This document shows positions 1-5,821 of a stretch of DNA of 23,809 nt, piece by piece. This stretch comes from a virus. The position numbers and the translations under genes were made by a program. Below the pieces are notes generated by a model. The model was given only the letters and a program-made list of their open reading frames with translations, was not told the origin of the DNA and searched no databases. The DNA is taken from positions 1-23,809 of IMG/VR virus record IMGVR_UViG_3300017743_000125, one strand, 5' to 3'. Numbering within the stretch: position 1 is the stretch's first letter; each line of letters starts with the position of its first letter.

Positions 1-55
1 CAGTCTGGTTTGTGAAGCTATCTACTACGTTGACATCTTGGGCGATTGCAAACAT
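1..55 (-). CDS. Partial CDS, N-terminus of an unknown protein
   Basis: An ATG at 55 (minus strand) opens a frame that runs off the left edge of the window. The 18 visible residues begin MFAIAQDVNVVDSF and show no recognisable motif. The start is supported by a Shine-Dalgarno sequence (AAAGGGAAA) a few bases upstream and by a well-formed promoter at 88-116. The same leader and promoter arrangement precedes the genes starting at 8605 and 18879. It probably begins a new transcription unit, separate from the 289-946 operon that ends just upstream. The function cannot be told from what is visible. Confidence 0.7.
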   Translation of the reverse strand, partial: MFAIAQDVNVVDSFTNQT

Positions 56-87
56 TTTGTTTCCCTTTCGTTGTGGCTTATGTCTCT

Positions 88-116
88 AGTGTATACCGTA
101 TACAGTCAGGGCGCAA
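88..116 (-). promoter_or_regulatory. Promoter with palindromic operator (cassette copy 1)
   Basis: Read on the minus strand: TTGCGC (-35, 111-116), a 17-bp spacer, TACACT (-10, 88-93). A 15-bp palindrome, TGTATAC-C-GTATACA (90-104), overlaps the -10 and the spacer. A leader of about 32 nt with the AACGAAAGGGAAA ribosome-binding segment leads to the ATG at 55. The same layout recurs at 18908-18936 and, degenerate on one side, at 8635-8662. A repressor or activator binding the palindrome would block or gate the -10. Confidence 0.7.
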
Positions 117-139
117 GCCAAAACACAAACTTTCTCAAA

Positions 140-289
140 CTATTTTTTCGGCCTCACAACATTCAGAAACGCCAACAAATACAACACCGCAGACACCACA
201 AACCCGAAACCGGCAAGCAACCCCTCAGCCTCCCGCGCAAGCAGAAAGTAAAGGGTAGCCATCCCGCTCAGGATCAGAAACCCAAACAT
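140..289 (-). CDS. Small two-TM membrane protein (49 aa)
   Basis: The ATG at 289 overlaps the TGA of the SSB-like gene (TGATG), and the frame is open for 49 codons to TAG at 140. The product starts MFGFLILSGMATLYFLL and ends with a basic VVRPKK tail. Two hydrophobic segments, about residues 2-17 and 24-43, are separated by a short charged turn (AREAEG), so a two-pass inner-membrane protein with a cytoplasmic basic end is likely. It is the last gene of its operon; promoter copy 1 follows. Function unknown. Start-stop coupling and clean hydrophobic segmentation argue that it is real. Confidence 0.65.
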   Translation of the reverse strand: MFGFLILSGMATLYFLLAREAEGLLAGFGFVVSAVLYLLAFLNVVRPKK

Positions 290-675
290 CAGAACGGAGT
301 GTTCTCATCCACAGGCTTACCCTGACCAATCTTCGCCGTAGGCCACTGCTCCATGATCGCCGCCTCCTGCACCTTGTCACCCACAGAAACAATCTTCGAG
401 GCACGCACCTTCACCGCGGCACCCGTAGACCCATCACGCTTGCTGAAAGTATTAGTGCCAGTAATCCGGCCCGTCACAGTGACCTGCTTTGCGCCCTGCA
501 CATCAGGCACCTCATCAGTAGTCACATCGTAAATAGTCTTGTCCACCGTCTCCCACTCATCCTGGTGGTTCTTCTTGCGAACATCCACGCTCACCTTCAA
601 CGCAACACCCCAATCAAACTGCTTCACATCATTCAGCCAACCAGTGACCTCAATCAGAGCCTCATTCTTAACCAT
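289..675 (-). CDS. ssb: SSB-like single-stranded DNA-binding protein
   Basis: This 128-aa protein has an OB-fold/SSB-like pattern: an N-terminal strand region with IEVTGWLNDVKQFDWG, a central KQVTVTGRITGTNTF segment, and RASKIVSV closing the barrel. The C-terminus ends VDENTPF, reminiscent of the acidic, phenylalanine-terminated tip by which bacterial SSBs recruit partner proteins. It would coat ssDNA during replication and recombination. An upstream in-frame ATG at 681 exists, but 675 is chosen because GAAGGGA lies about 6 nt before it. The start lies inside the end of the zinc-ribbon gene, so the two are coupled. The SSB call rests on overall pattern, not a motif search; another OB-fold protein is the alternative. 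Confidence 0.6.
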   Translation of the reverse strand: MVKNEALIEVTGWLNDVKQFDWGVALKVSVDVRKKNHQDEWETVDKTIYDVTTDEVPDVQGAKQVTVTGRITGTNTFSKRDGSTGAAVKVRASKIVSVGDKVQEAAIMEQWPTAKIGQGKPVDENTPF

Positions 676-946
676 TCTCATTCCCTTCCCATTTGATAAT
701 GTGTGACGGGTTCACACAATCACTATGCCCACAACCCCTGACACCAGGCAACACAGGCTGCCCATCATCATCCAGCGGTGTCACATCATCCTTAGCGAAC
801 CCACCATGCCAGGGCAAACACTTGCCCTTCTTCGTGTGAACTGTCTGCACCTTTCGTGCCCTACAAGAAACACACAAAACCGTTTTCTGTCGCGTGCTGT
901 TCAAATCCCATTCAAACCCGCAACGCTCGCACTGAATCCTGGGCAT
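668..946 (-). CDS. Zinc-ribbon protein with HNH-like C-terminal Cys/His cluster
   Basis: This 92-aa protein has two cysteine clusters. C6-x2-C9 and C25-x2-C28 form a zinc-ribbon-like knuckle pair (QCERCGFEW, VLCVSCRA). A second cluster contains C43 (CLPWHG), C72, C77 and H82 in CGHSDCVNPSHI, which resembles the metal-binding end of HNH endonucleases. Such proteins recur in actinobacteriophages, usually without assigned function. The start ATG lies 35 bp inside the preceding gene in another frame; it is kept because the first Cys pair sits only six residues in. A DNA-binding or nicking role is inferred from the zinc clusters only. Confidence 0.65.
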   Translation of the reverse strand: MPRIQCERCGFEWDLNSTRQKTVLCVSCRARKVQTVHTKKGKCLPWHGGFAKDDVTPLDDDGQPVLPGVRGCGHSDCVNPSHIIKWEGNENG

Positions 947-1262
947 CTAAAACACCAGCAGCGATTTCAAGTTGCCGATCAGTGAACTCATAGCCCCTAA
1001 CTTTACGCGATTTCACAGGAGCCTGCTCAATCTCTGGTTCGTGTTTCACCTCAACCTGTTCCGGTTGCTTCACTGCCGGAATCATCGAGCGAGGCACCTC
1101 ATACTTGGCAAGAAACCTATGGTTAGCCCAATACTTGTCAGCTGCCCTGTTCTGTTTGCGCCTTAGTTTCACCTGATAAGGGTGTGTGGGCCTTTCCGTC
1201 TCCAGCTCCTCCAAATTGATAGCCATTTCCTCCGCCCAAAAGTTCTCAGAATAAGCGCTCAT
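912..1262 (-). CDS. Hypothetical protein (116 aa)
   Basis: The ATG at 1262 overlaps the end of the N6/N4 methyltransferase gene, a 17-bp overlap in another frame, with GGGGGAAAC upstream as ribosome-binding site. The product begins MSAYSENFWAEEMAINLEE. It is highly charged, with a basic central stretch (KLRRKQNRAADKYW) and an acidic/basic linker rich in E, K and P. The C-terminal YEFTDRQLEIAAGVLDAQ looks helical and could form a small DNA- or protein-binding module. I do not recognise the family. It sits between a methyltransferase and a zinc-ribbon protein in the early operon. Confidence 0.6.
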   Translation of the reverse strand: MSAYSENFWAEEMAINLEELETERPTHPYQVKLRRKQNRAADKYWANHRFLAKYEVPRSMIPAVKQPEQVEVKHEPEIEQAPVKSRKVRGYEFTDRQLEIAAGVLDAQDSVRALRV

Positions 1263-2445
1263 CAGTTTCCCCCTCCTGTTCGTTAGCCCAACGCAACCGG
1301 CCCTCAATAATCGGCAGGTATTCTTCAGTAAGTTCCGCACCCAAAAACCCAAACCCGTCAAGCAAGGCGGCTTTACCTGTAGACCCTGAGCCGGTGAACG
1401 GATCGAGGACCGTTCCCCCAGGTGGTGTTACAAGCTTGATCAGGTAACGCATTAGCTGTGTGGGTTTCACCGTAGGGTGCCCGTTGCCCTCCTCTAACCC
1501 CTCGTTGCGGTCACGCTTACAAGCCTTAGCTACATAGAAAAACCGTGAAGCCCCACCGCTGTCAGTCTTGCTATAATCGAACTTCTGAACAGTTTCCGTA
1601 TCGCCCTCAATAAACCTGTGTCCGCCCTTTGTCTTAGTCATTCCAACCTGGCCTTTGACATTGCCTGATTGTTCATCCAGCAACCCAGCCGTCACCTCAT
1701 CAAGAATCACATTCGCAGGCCAACGACCCTGAGGCGCAGAAGATAGTTCGCCGTTTCTACCGCCCTTGCCACTAAAAATCCCTCCACCTGTTTTCGGTTG
1801 TGGAACGCTCGGAACATCACCGGCAATCCGTGAGCCGTCAATGTTCAGCCCACCCACACCCCACGCGAGCACATTCTCCGCCACAGTCCCCACCAACGGT
1901 TTCCGCCCCACCACAACCGGTTCAAACGCAGGCTTCAACGCAGTACCCCACCCCTGCCACTGCTTAGCCTCATTAGTGGCAGCCACTGTCAAATCAAACT
2001 CGCCTCCAATAGTGCTGTTCCTATCTAGCAACCCAAGACCGTTGCCAGCGATATCTTTGCCAACAACCTCACGCTCAGCCCCAGCCCGCTTATCAATCGC
2101 CTTAGACACATCCAAAGACTTAGGAAACCCGCTCCCATAAATCCAGGCGATATTATCCCTAATCTCAAACCCAGCATCCTCAATCGCCACCGCCAACCGA
2201 TGCCAAGTACGCGACCCACCAAACGCCAAAATATGACCACCAGGCTTCAACACCCGCAAACAATCCATCCAAAGGTTCACATCATAAGCAATACCCGAGG
2301 AGTCCCACTTCTTCCCCATAAACCCCAACTCATAGGGCGGATCAGTAACAACCGAGTCCACCGAGTTATCCGGCAAACCCCTCAACACCTCACGACAATC
2401 ACCTAAAAACACACGCGCCCCACCAACCTCAATAACCGGATGCAT
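1246..2445 (-). CDS. DNA methyltransferase, N6-adenine/N4-cytosine class
   Basis: This 399-aa protein transfers a methyl group from SAM to an exocyclic amino group in DNA. The catalytic motif DPPY is at about residues 35-38 (VVTDPPYELGF). The SAM-binding LDPFTGSGSTG is at about 347-357. DPPY preceding the FxGxG-type motif is the order of the beta class. HPTVKPTQLMRYLI just before the SAM motif is typical of this class. The region between would hold target recognition. The start at 2445 (TGATG overlap with the upstream stop) is preferred over a GTG upstream. No restriction endonuclease is adjacent, so it is probably an orphan enzyme protecting phage DNA from host restriction. Confidence 0.9.
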   Translation of the reverse strand: MHPVIEVGGARVFLGDCREVLRGLPDNSVDSVVTDPPYELGFMGKKWDSSGIAYDVNLWMDCLRVLKPGGHILAFGGSRTWHRLAVAIEDAGFEIRDNIAWIYGSGFPKSLDVSKAIDKRAGAEREVVGKDIAGNGLGLLDRNSTIGGEFDLTVAATNEAKQWQGWGTALKPAFEPVVVGRKPLVGTVAENVLAWGVGGLNIDGSRIAGDVPSVPQPKTGGGIFSGKGGRNGELSSAPQGRWPANVILDEVTAGLLDEQSGNVKGQVGMTKTKGGHRFIEGDTETVQKFDYSKTDSGGASRFFYVAKACKRDRNEGLEEGNGHPTVKPTQLMRYLIKLVTPPGGTVLDPFTGSGSTGKAALLDGFGFLGAELTEEYLPIIEGRLRWANEQEGETDERLF

Positions 2446-2633
2446 CACACAACCCCCTCTAACCAATGATGCAACTCACTGCGCAAACTTTCAGCCTCCT
2501 CAGGAGACAAAACGACATAACCCCCCACAGTCCTCAAAGAGCCCCGCAAAGGTCGAATCAAAACATCCCCAGGGTAGGTGTTCAAGTATCTCTCCTGAGA
2601 ACCACTTGCCCTCACTTCAATCATCGGCTCCAT
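2445..2633 (-). CDS. Small hypothetical protein (62 aa)
   Basis: The ATG at 2633 overlaps the methyltransferase stop (TGATG), and its own TGA overlaps the next ATG at 2445. The product, beginning MEPMIEVRASGSQERY, contains GDVLIRPLRGSLR and a C-terminal helix LSPEEAESLRSELHHWLEG. The C-terminal LSPEEAxxLRxxLxxW pattern is shared in style with the 58-aa protein at 7510-7686 (LTRTQAHTLRLHLNAWA). The two may be distant paralogues of a small phage family. Function unknown. It lies in translational series between two DNA methyltransferases. Confidence 0.7.
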   Translation of the reverse strand: MEPMIEVRASGSQERYLNTYPGDVLIRPLRGSLRTVGGYVVLSPEEAESLRSELHHWLEGVV

Positions 2634-3214
2634 CACTTCTTCCCCTCCATCAGTAACCGTAACGCAAGCTCAGCCTGCTGGGGAACCACACCATTCCCGC
2701 AAGCCTTCAACTCATCCTTACGCGACAACCCCAGGCCAGTAATCCAACCCTTCGGCAACCCCATCATCCACTCAGTGAACTTGCTAGACAACCTGTGAGC
2801 GCCATCCTTACCATCAGGCTCAGTAGGTGCAGGAGCTTCCATGCCCGTTACCTGCTCCCAGCGTTTCACTGCAGGCTCAAAGCGGTCAAAGCGCGACGAA
2901 TAATTCAGCTGCCCTGACAAAGTGACCTGTCCGCCACGCGCCCTAGCCTTCTCCTCAGGCTGATGACCACGCTCAGCCTCACTAGCCGCGGGGGTGCGCA
3001 ATAACAAAGACTCTGAATCGCTGGTGGGGCGCTCCTGCATCGGAAGCTCGAACACCACGCCATTCCGCATCGTACCCGAGGTCATCCAACTCTCCGAGAA
3101 CAGCTCCAAGTGCTCGCAAAGCAGGCTCACCGTCTCCGGCTTCTCCCATACACCACGCACAGTGTTCCACATCGCCACCGGCCTTTGCGCTAAGTAACCC
3201 TCTGACATTTTCAA
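2633..3214 (-). CDS. C5-cytosine methyltransferase, C-terminal part (out of frame with N-terminal part)
   Basis: The frame ending at 2633 carries the second half of a C5-cytosine methyltransferase: RFDRFEPAVKRWEQVTG, then RLSSKFTEWMMGLPKGW, then motif X GNGVVPQQAELALRL. It lacks motifs I-VIII, which lie in the neighbouring frame (2982-3545). Only the portion left of about 2994 is homologous; the 2995-3214 part, in which the methyltransferase reading is the other frame, is probably a shadow. Removing one base from the five-C run at 2990-2994 would join the two into one protein of about 304 aa. No good separate start is seen, so independent translation is uncertain. Confidence 0.65.
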   Translation of the reverse strand: MKMSEGYLAQRPVAMWNTVRGVWEKPETVSLLCEHLELFSESWMTSGTMRNGVVFELPMQERPTSDSESLLLRTPAASEAERGHQPEEKARARGGQVTLSGQLNYSSRFDRFEPAVKRWEQVTGMEAPAPTEPDGKDGAHRLSSKFTEWMMGLPKGWITGLGLSRKDELKACGNGVVPQQAELALRLLMEGKK

Positions 3215-3545
3215 TAACCACCCATCTAGGTCTAATGACCTCTATTGCTTTAGCAAACTCACTCCACAAACCAGATCGAGTGCCATCACCCATCCCAGCT
3301 CTACGCCCCGCCAAAGAAACATCCTGGCAAGGAAACCCACCCGTAAGAATATCCACCGGCTCAACAGAAGCCCAATCCACCTGAGTCACATCACGATAGT
3401 TCGGGACACCAGGGAAGTTAGCCGCAAGGATTTTAGAAGGCGCATCCTCCCACTCACAATGCCAAGCAACCTCAGCATCGAACTGTTTAGCCACAGCAAT
3501 GTCAAGACCCCCATAGCCAGAAAACAGAGAACCAATTTTCATCAT
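2982..3545 (-). CDS. C5-cytosine DNA methyltransferase, N-terminal catalytic part
   Basis: The 187-aa product contains motif I (SLFSGYGGLDIA, residues 6-17), the catalytic PC motif IV (GGFPCQDVSLAG, Cys73), the ENV motif VI (VVIENVRGLL, 109-118) and motif VIII (QRFRVFVIA). It then stops at TAG right after AHPRG. It lacks the target-recognition domain and motifs IX-X, which continue in the +1 frame. A CAWC pair at about 129-132 is an extra feature. The start at 3545 makes an ATGA overlap with the replication gene's stop. As written it would be inactive alone, unless the two halves assemble or ribosomes shift frame at the C-run. It may equally be a sequencing error or a recent mutation. Confidence 0.85.
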   Translation of the reverse strand: MMKIGSLFSGYGGLDIAVAKQFDAEVAWHCEWEDAPSKILAANFPGVPNYRDVTQVDWASVEPVDILTGGFPCQDVSLAGRRAGMGDGTRSGLWSEFAKAIEVIRPRWVVIENVRGLLSAKAGGDVEHCAWCMGEAGDGEPALRALGAVLGELDDLGYDAEWRGVRASDAGAPHQRFRVFVIAHPRG

Positions 3546-4282
3546 TTGCAATCAAACTCCCCAGGCCGACACTCCCAATGCTCACCCTGATCATGCAAAG
3601 ACCTAACCCACTCACGCCTCCCAGGGCCATCCGCCGCGGGCTTCAAAGCCTGCTTATGAATCACAGTCCGAGGCTCCGCAAACTTCACCGCGTTCCTACA
3701 CCAAGTCCGAAACGCCGCATCCCAATCCTTGAACACTGATCCCTTAGCCGTATGAAAGTCTACAAACGCATCCAACTGGTCATCCAACTCCAAAGAAGGG
3801 TGCCTCGCCACCATTGCCTCGCGCAGTGAGTCGCTCAGGGCAAATCGGTCAGGGATTGATGTGGCCTTCTTGGACTTTTTTTCAATATAGTTATCTGGTT
3901 CTAGTTCAGTGGTTCTAGTTAGTTCATCACCTGTGATGACCCCCCTCGTCACTGGTGATGACCCCCCCTCATCATGGGTGAGTACCCCCATCGTCATGGG
4001 TGATGACACTTGCAAGGTATAAACAATCGAGGAGTTATGCCTTTGCTTCTTCGTCATTGCCCCCGCATCCACCAGCTCAAGCGCGGCACGATCCACAGAA
4101 GCCCTGGAACATCGTAGGCGCTCAGCGAGCGTTGCCCTCGATGGGTACGCCTTGTGAGTTTCACTATCCGCATAGCGAGCAAGCACCGCGTATAGCCTCA
4201 CAGCCCTGTCCGAAATGTCAAGGTTAAGCAGCCACTCATCAATGATTGCGAATCGGCGCTCTAGCCTGATGGATTGCTCCAT
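3542..4282 (-). CDS. Replication initiator-like protein with N-terminal winged helix
   Basis: This 246-aa protein has an N-terminal winged-helix segment (residues about 10-80, including YPSRATLAERLRCSRASVDR) like those opening lambda O-type and DnaD-type phage initiators. A low-complexity repeat region follows (about 90-120, with GVLTHDEGGSSPVTRGVITG). The C-terminal region has FVDFHTAKGSVFKDWDAAFR and WCRNAVKF, typical of phage and prophage replication/DnaT-like proteins. The repeat region is where iterons lie at DNA level. It would bind the origin and recruit the host helicase. The start ATG at 4282 is followed by a direct run into the N-domain, and the next gene overlaps by four bases. The family call is by pattern. 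Confidence 0.75.
   Translation of the reverse strand: MEQSIRLERRFAIIDEWLLNLDISDRAVRLYAVLARYADSETHKAYPSRATLAERLRCSRASVDRAALELVDAGAMTKKQRHNSSIVYTLQVSSPMTMGVLTHDEGGSSPVTRGVITGDELTRTTELEPDNYIEKKSKKATSIPDRFALSDSLREAMVARHPSLELDDQLDAFVDFHTAKGSVFKDWDAAFRTWCRNAVKFAEPRTVIHKQALKPAADGPGRREWVRSLHDQGEHWECRPGEFDCK
3877..4006. other. Putative replication origin: four iterons plus AT-rich tract inside the initiator gene
   Basis: Four copies of a 16-bp imperfect dyad start at 3924, 3946, 3969 and 3991, a spacing of 22, 23 and 22 bp (about two helical turns). On the plus strand they read TCATCACCTGTGATGA, TCGTCACTGGTGATGA, TCATCATGGGTGAGTA and TCGTCATGGGTGATGA, separated by runs of 5-7 C. Next to them (3877-3895) is an AT-rich tract with a T-run and AATATAGTTAT. 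Between lie two direct copies of TGGTTCTAGTT (3896 and 3910). Iterons plus an AT-rich unwinding region within the initiator gene match the lambda O/ori layout. Confidence 0.6.
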
Positions 4283-4297
4283 GTCTTGCCCTTCTAC

Positions 4298-4335
4298 CGG
4301 CTAGACTTGTAACTAGCCGATGCTCTATTCATCGG
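4298..4335. promoter_or_regulatory. Inverted repeats in the leader of the replication gene
   Basis: Just upstream of the initiator ATG are two perfect inverted repeats: CGGCTAG/CTAGCCG (4298-4304 and 4313-4319, 8-nt spacer) and CCGATG/CATCGG (4317-4322 and 4330-4335, 7-nt spacer). They share bases, so as RNA they would be mutually exclusive hairpins; as DNA they could be operator sites. No convincing -35/-10 pair was identified. They are the only structure in 4283-4342. Confidence 0.5.
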
Positions 4336-4342
4336 TTTTCAC

Positions 4343-4376
4343 GATGGCCTCCTGCCCCACCACGCGGGGGGCCATC
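4343..4376. terminator. Strong hairpin downstream of the HNH gene, possible terminator
   Basis: GATGGCC (4343-4349) pairs perfectly with GGCCATC (4370-4376), and an inner CCCC/GGGG pairing (4355-4358 with 4366-4369) extends the stem. It lies about 40 bp past the stop of the minus-strand HNH gene. On the minus strand it is not followed by a U-run; on the plus strand CAATTTTC follows. It may be a U-poor actinobacterial-type terminator ending the recombination operon before the replication operon. Confidence 0.45.
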
Positions 4377-4418
4377 TCAATTTTCAGTTATAGCAACACC
4401 CTACACCCGATGGCGCAA

Positions 4419-4760
4419 TCAAAACTCCCCAATATCCCGCACCGTTATCTTCCAACCGTTTGGCAGCAACACCCACCACCTGAAAGCCACACAATCAAAC
4501 ACAGGGTGTTCAGGTGACTCCCACACAGACAGTTTGTGCCCCCACCCTCGCGCCTTTGCGCCCACAGTAGCGTTGCCCTCCATATCCCCGTTGTATTGCC
4601 CGCACACCATCATCAAGTTCTCAGGGATGTCGAGAAGCTTTGAACCCCCCATGCCCCTATTGATTCTGTGGTGTGGCACCAGGTCATCCTCGCGCCCACA
4701 GTGCCAGCAATACTGGTCACGCTCCTGTACCTGCTTCAGAACCTTCTTAGGGATCGCCAT
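4419..4760 (-). CDS. HNH endonuclease-like protein
   Basis: The 113-aa product has an HNH/zinc-finger core: C18-x2-C21 (YCWHCGRED), the His pair H30-H31 (VPHHRINRGMGG), N48 (PENLMMVC) and C53. The third motif is not the usual CH-GW-H. Instead NGDMEGNATVGAKARGWGHK follows, a variant in which the C-terminal helix seems to be replaced. A nicking or recombination-junction role is possible, but catalytic competence is uncertain. The start ATG at 4760 is 9 nt after the M23 gene's stop. It is the last gene of the recombination operon, followed by a hairpin. Confidence 0.75.
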   Translation of the reverse strand: MAIPKKVLKQVQERDQYCWHCGREDDLVPHHRINRGMGGSKLLDIPENLMMVCGQYNGDMEGNATVGAKARGWGHKLSVWESPEHPVFDCVAFRWWVLLPNGWKITVRDIGEF

Positions 4761-4769
4761 GACGTAAGC

Positions 4770-5495
4770 CTAACCCCAGGACACTTCAGAACCCCGCATG
4801 CTCTGGCTCTGCGAGATAATCGGCAGCGGGTCTACAACAACCCCATCAATGTGCAACTCAAAGTGCAAGTGTGGCCCTGTAGAAATGCCTGTGTCCCCCA
4901 CTGCCCCCAGAGTTTGACCGCGAGCCACGTTCCCCCCCACACGCACATCATCAGGGATAGACCCCGCCTTCAGGTGAGCGTACACAGTAACCCAGCGCTC
5001 CACCTCACCCTCGGTTATCGGCACAATATGTTCAATTTTCACCCAGTACCCGTAACCCTGATTGATACCAGCCTCAGCCACAACACCGTTCAGGATCGCC
5101 ATGACCGGCTTACCCTCCCCAGGCACAAAGTCCACTCCCTGATGATCGCTACTGCAAGCGCCACAAGGCGCAACCCTCCAACCAAAATCGCTACTGATTT
5201 TCGGGTCATGGACAGGCAACACCGCGCGTGAATAGTTCAGCACATTAGGGCGTTCGATTACCTGCTCCACCTCAGAGGTCACAACCAAGCCCCCAGCCGA
5301 ATCCATATTGAACACAGGCACGCCCTCGAAGCTCAGCCCGTCAATTGGTGTATAAGGCACAGGCTCCCCAAGCGAGGTGCCAGAAGCCCGCAAGACCTCA
5401 GTACCGTTCAAAGTCACGAACATCGGCGCGAACATGTAGAAGAAGATAATCAGGGCACCTGTCAAGCGGTGATAATCCATAAAAGCCCTCAGCAT
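4770..5495 (-). CDS. Membrane-anchored M23-family metallopeptidase
   Basis: The 241-aa product has an N-terminal hydrophobic segment (residues about 12-28, GALIIFFYMFAPMFV), a likely signal anchor or uncleaved signal. A linker of about 65 residues follows, then a LytM/M23 domain (about 95-228). Zinc and catalytic residues are visible: H118 and D122 in SSDHQGVDF, H174 in VYAHL, and H209/H211 in GPHLHFEL. M23 enzymes cut peptide cross-links in peptidoglycan. This one would face the cell exterior from the membrane, unlike the cytoplasmic endolysin at 9643. Two cysteines (CGAC, 111 and 114) could form a disulfide. The ATG overlaps the upstream stop (TGATG). Its place in the recombination operon suggests early expression. 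Confidence 0.88.
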   Translation of the reverse strand: MLRAFMDYHRLTGALIIFFYMFAPMFVTLNGTEVLRASGTSLGEPVPYTPIDGLSFEGVPVFNMDSAGGLVVTSEVEQVIERPNVLNYSRAVLPVHDPKISSDFGWRVAPCGACSSDHQGVDFVPGEGKPVMAILNGVVAEAGINQGYGYWVKIEHIVPITEGEVERWVTVYAHLKAGSIPDDVRVGGNVARGQTLGAVGDTGISTGPHLHFELHIDGVVVDPLPIISQSQSMRGSEVSWG

Positions 5496-5821
5496 CAGAG
5501 TTTCATCTCAGCCTGCATGAGTTTTGACATAGTGGCCTGAGCCATCAAAGCAGACTCAATCACCCGCAACTTAGTGCGAACCCTGTTCACCTGAGCCTTC
5601 GCAAGGTCACGCTCAAACCGGATTTCAGCACACTCCAACTTTGCCCGCGCCTGCCGTTCAGCGACAGACCCAGCACCAGCAAGAAACGCGCTCGCCTCAG
5701 CCGTATCCAAAGCCTTCTCACAGTCAGCCAAATGAGACTCGGCAGAGAAAAGCGCCTCAACCCCCTTGCGGTTCTCCACAGTCAGCTCAGCAATCTCCTG
5801 CACAATCTCAGCGATAAGCAT
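5495..5821 (-). CDS. Predicted coiled-coil protein (108 aa)
   Basis: The product begins MLIAEIVQEIAELTVENRKG and is almost entirely helical and charged, with heptad-like spacing of L, A and I throughout. RFERDLAKAQVNRVRTKLRV runs near the C-terminus. No glycine- or proline-rich domain breaks it apart from a short LAGAGS turn near residue 50, so an antiparallel helical hairpin is plausible. It overlaps the annealing gene by TAATG and the M23 gene by TGATG, so it is co-translated with both. Function unknown; it could be an accessory of the recombination proteins. Confidence 0.7.
   Translation of the reverse strand: MLIAEIVQEIAELTVENRKGVEALFSAESHLADCEKALDTAEASAFLAGAGSVAERQARAKLECAEIRFERDLAKAQVNRVRTKLRVIESALMAQATMSKLMQAEMKL

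Noticed and set aside
3924-4006. Four regularly spaced repeats as a CRISPR array
   Set aside because: Repeats are 16-bp dyads with C-run separators, lie in a coding region, and have no unique spacers of CRISPR length.
4668-5231. 187-codon open frame on the plus strand
   Set aside because: It is antisense to the M23 peptidase, whose catalytic motifs are clear; the composition (His/Pro/Arg-rich) is that of a shadow frame and there is no ribosome-binding site or promoter.
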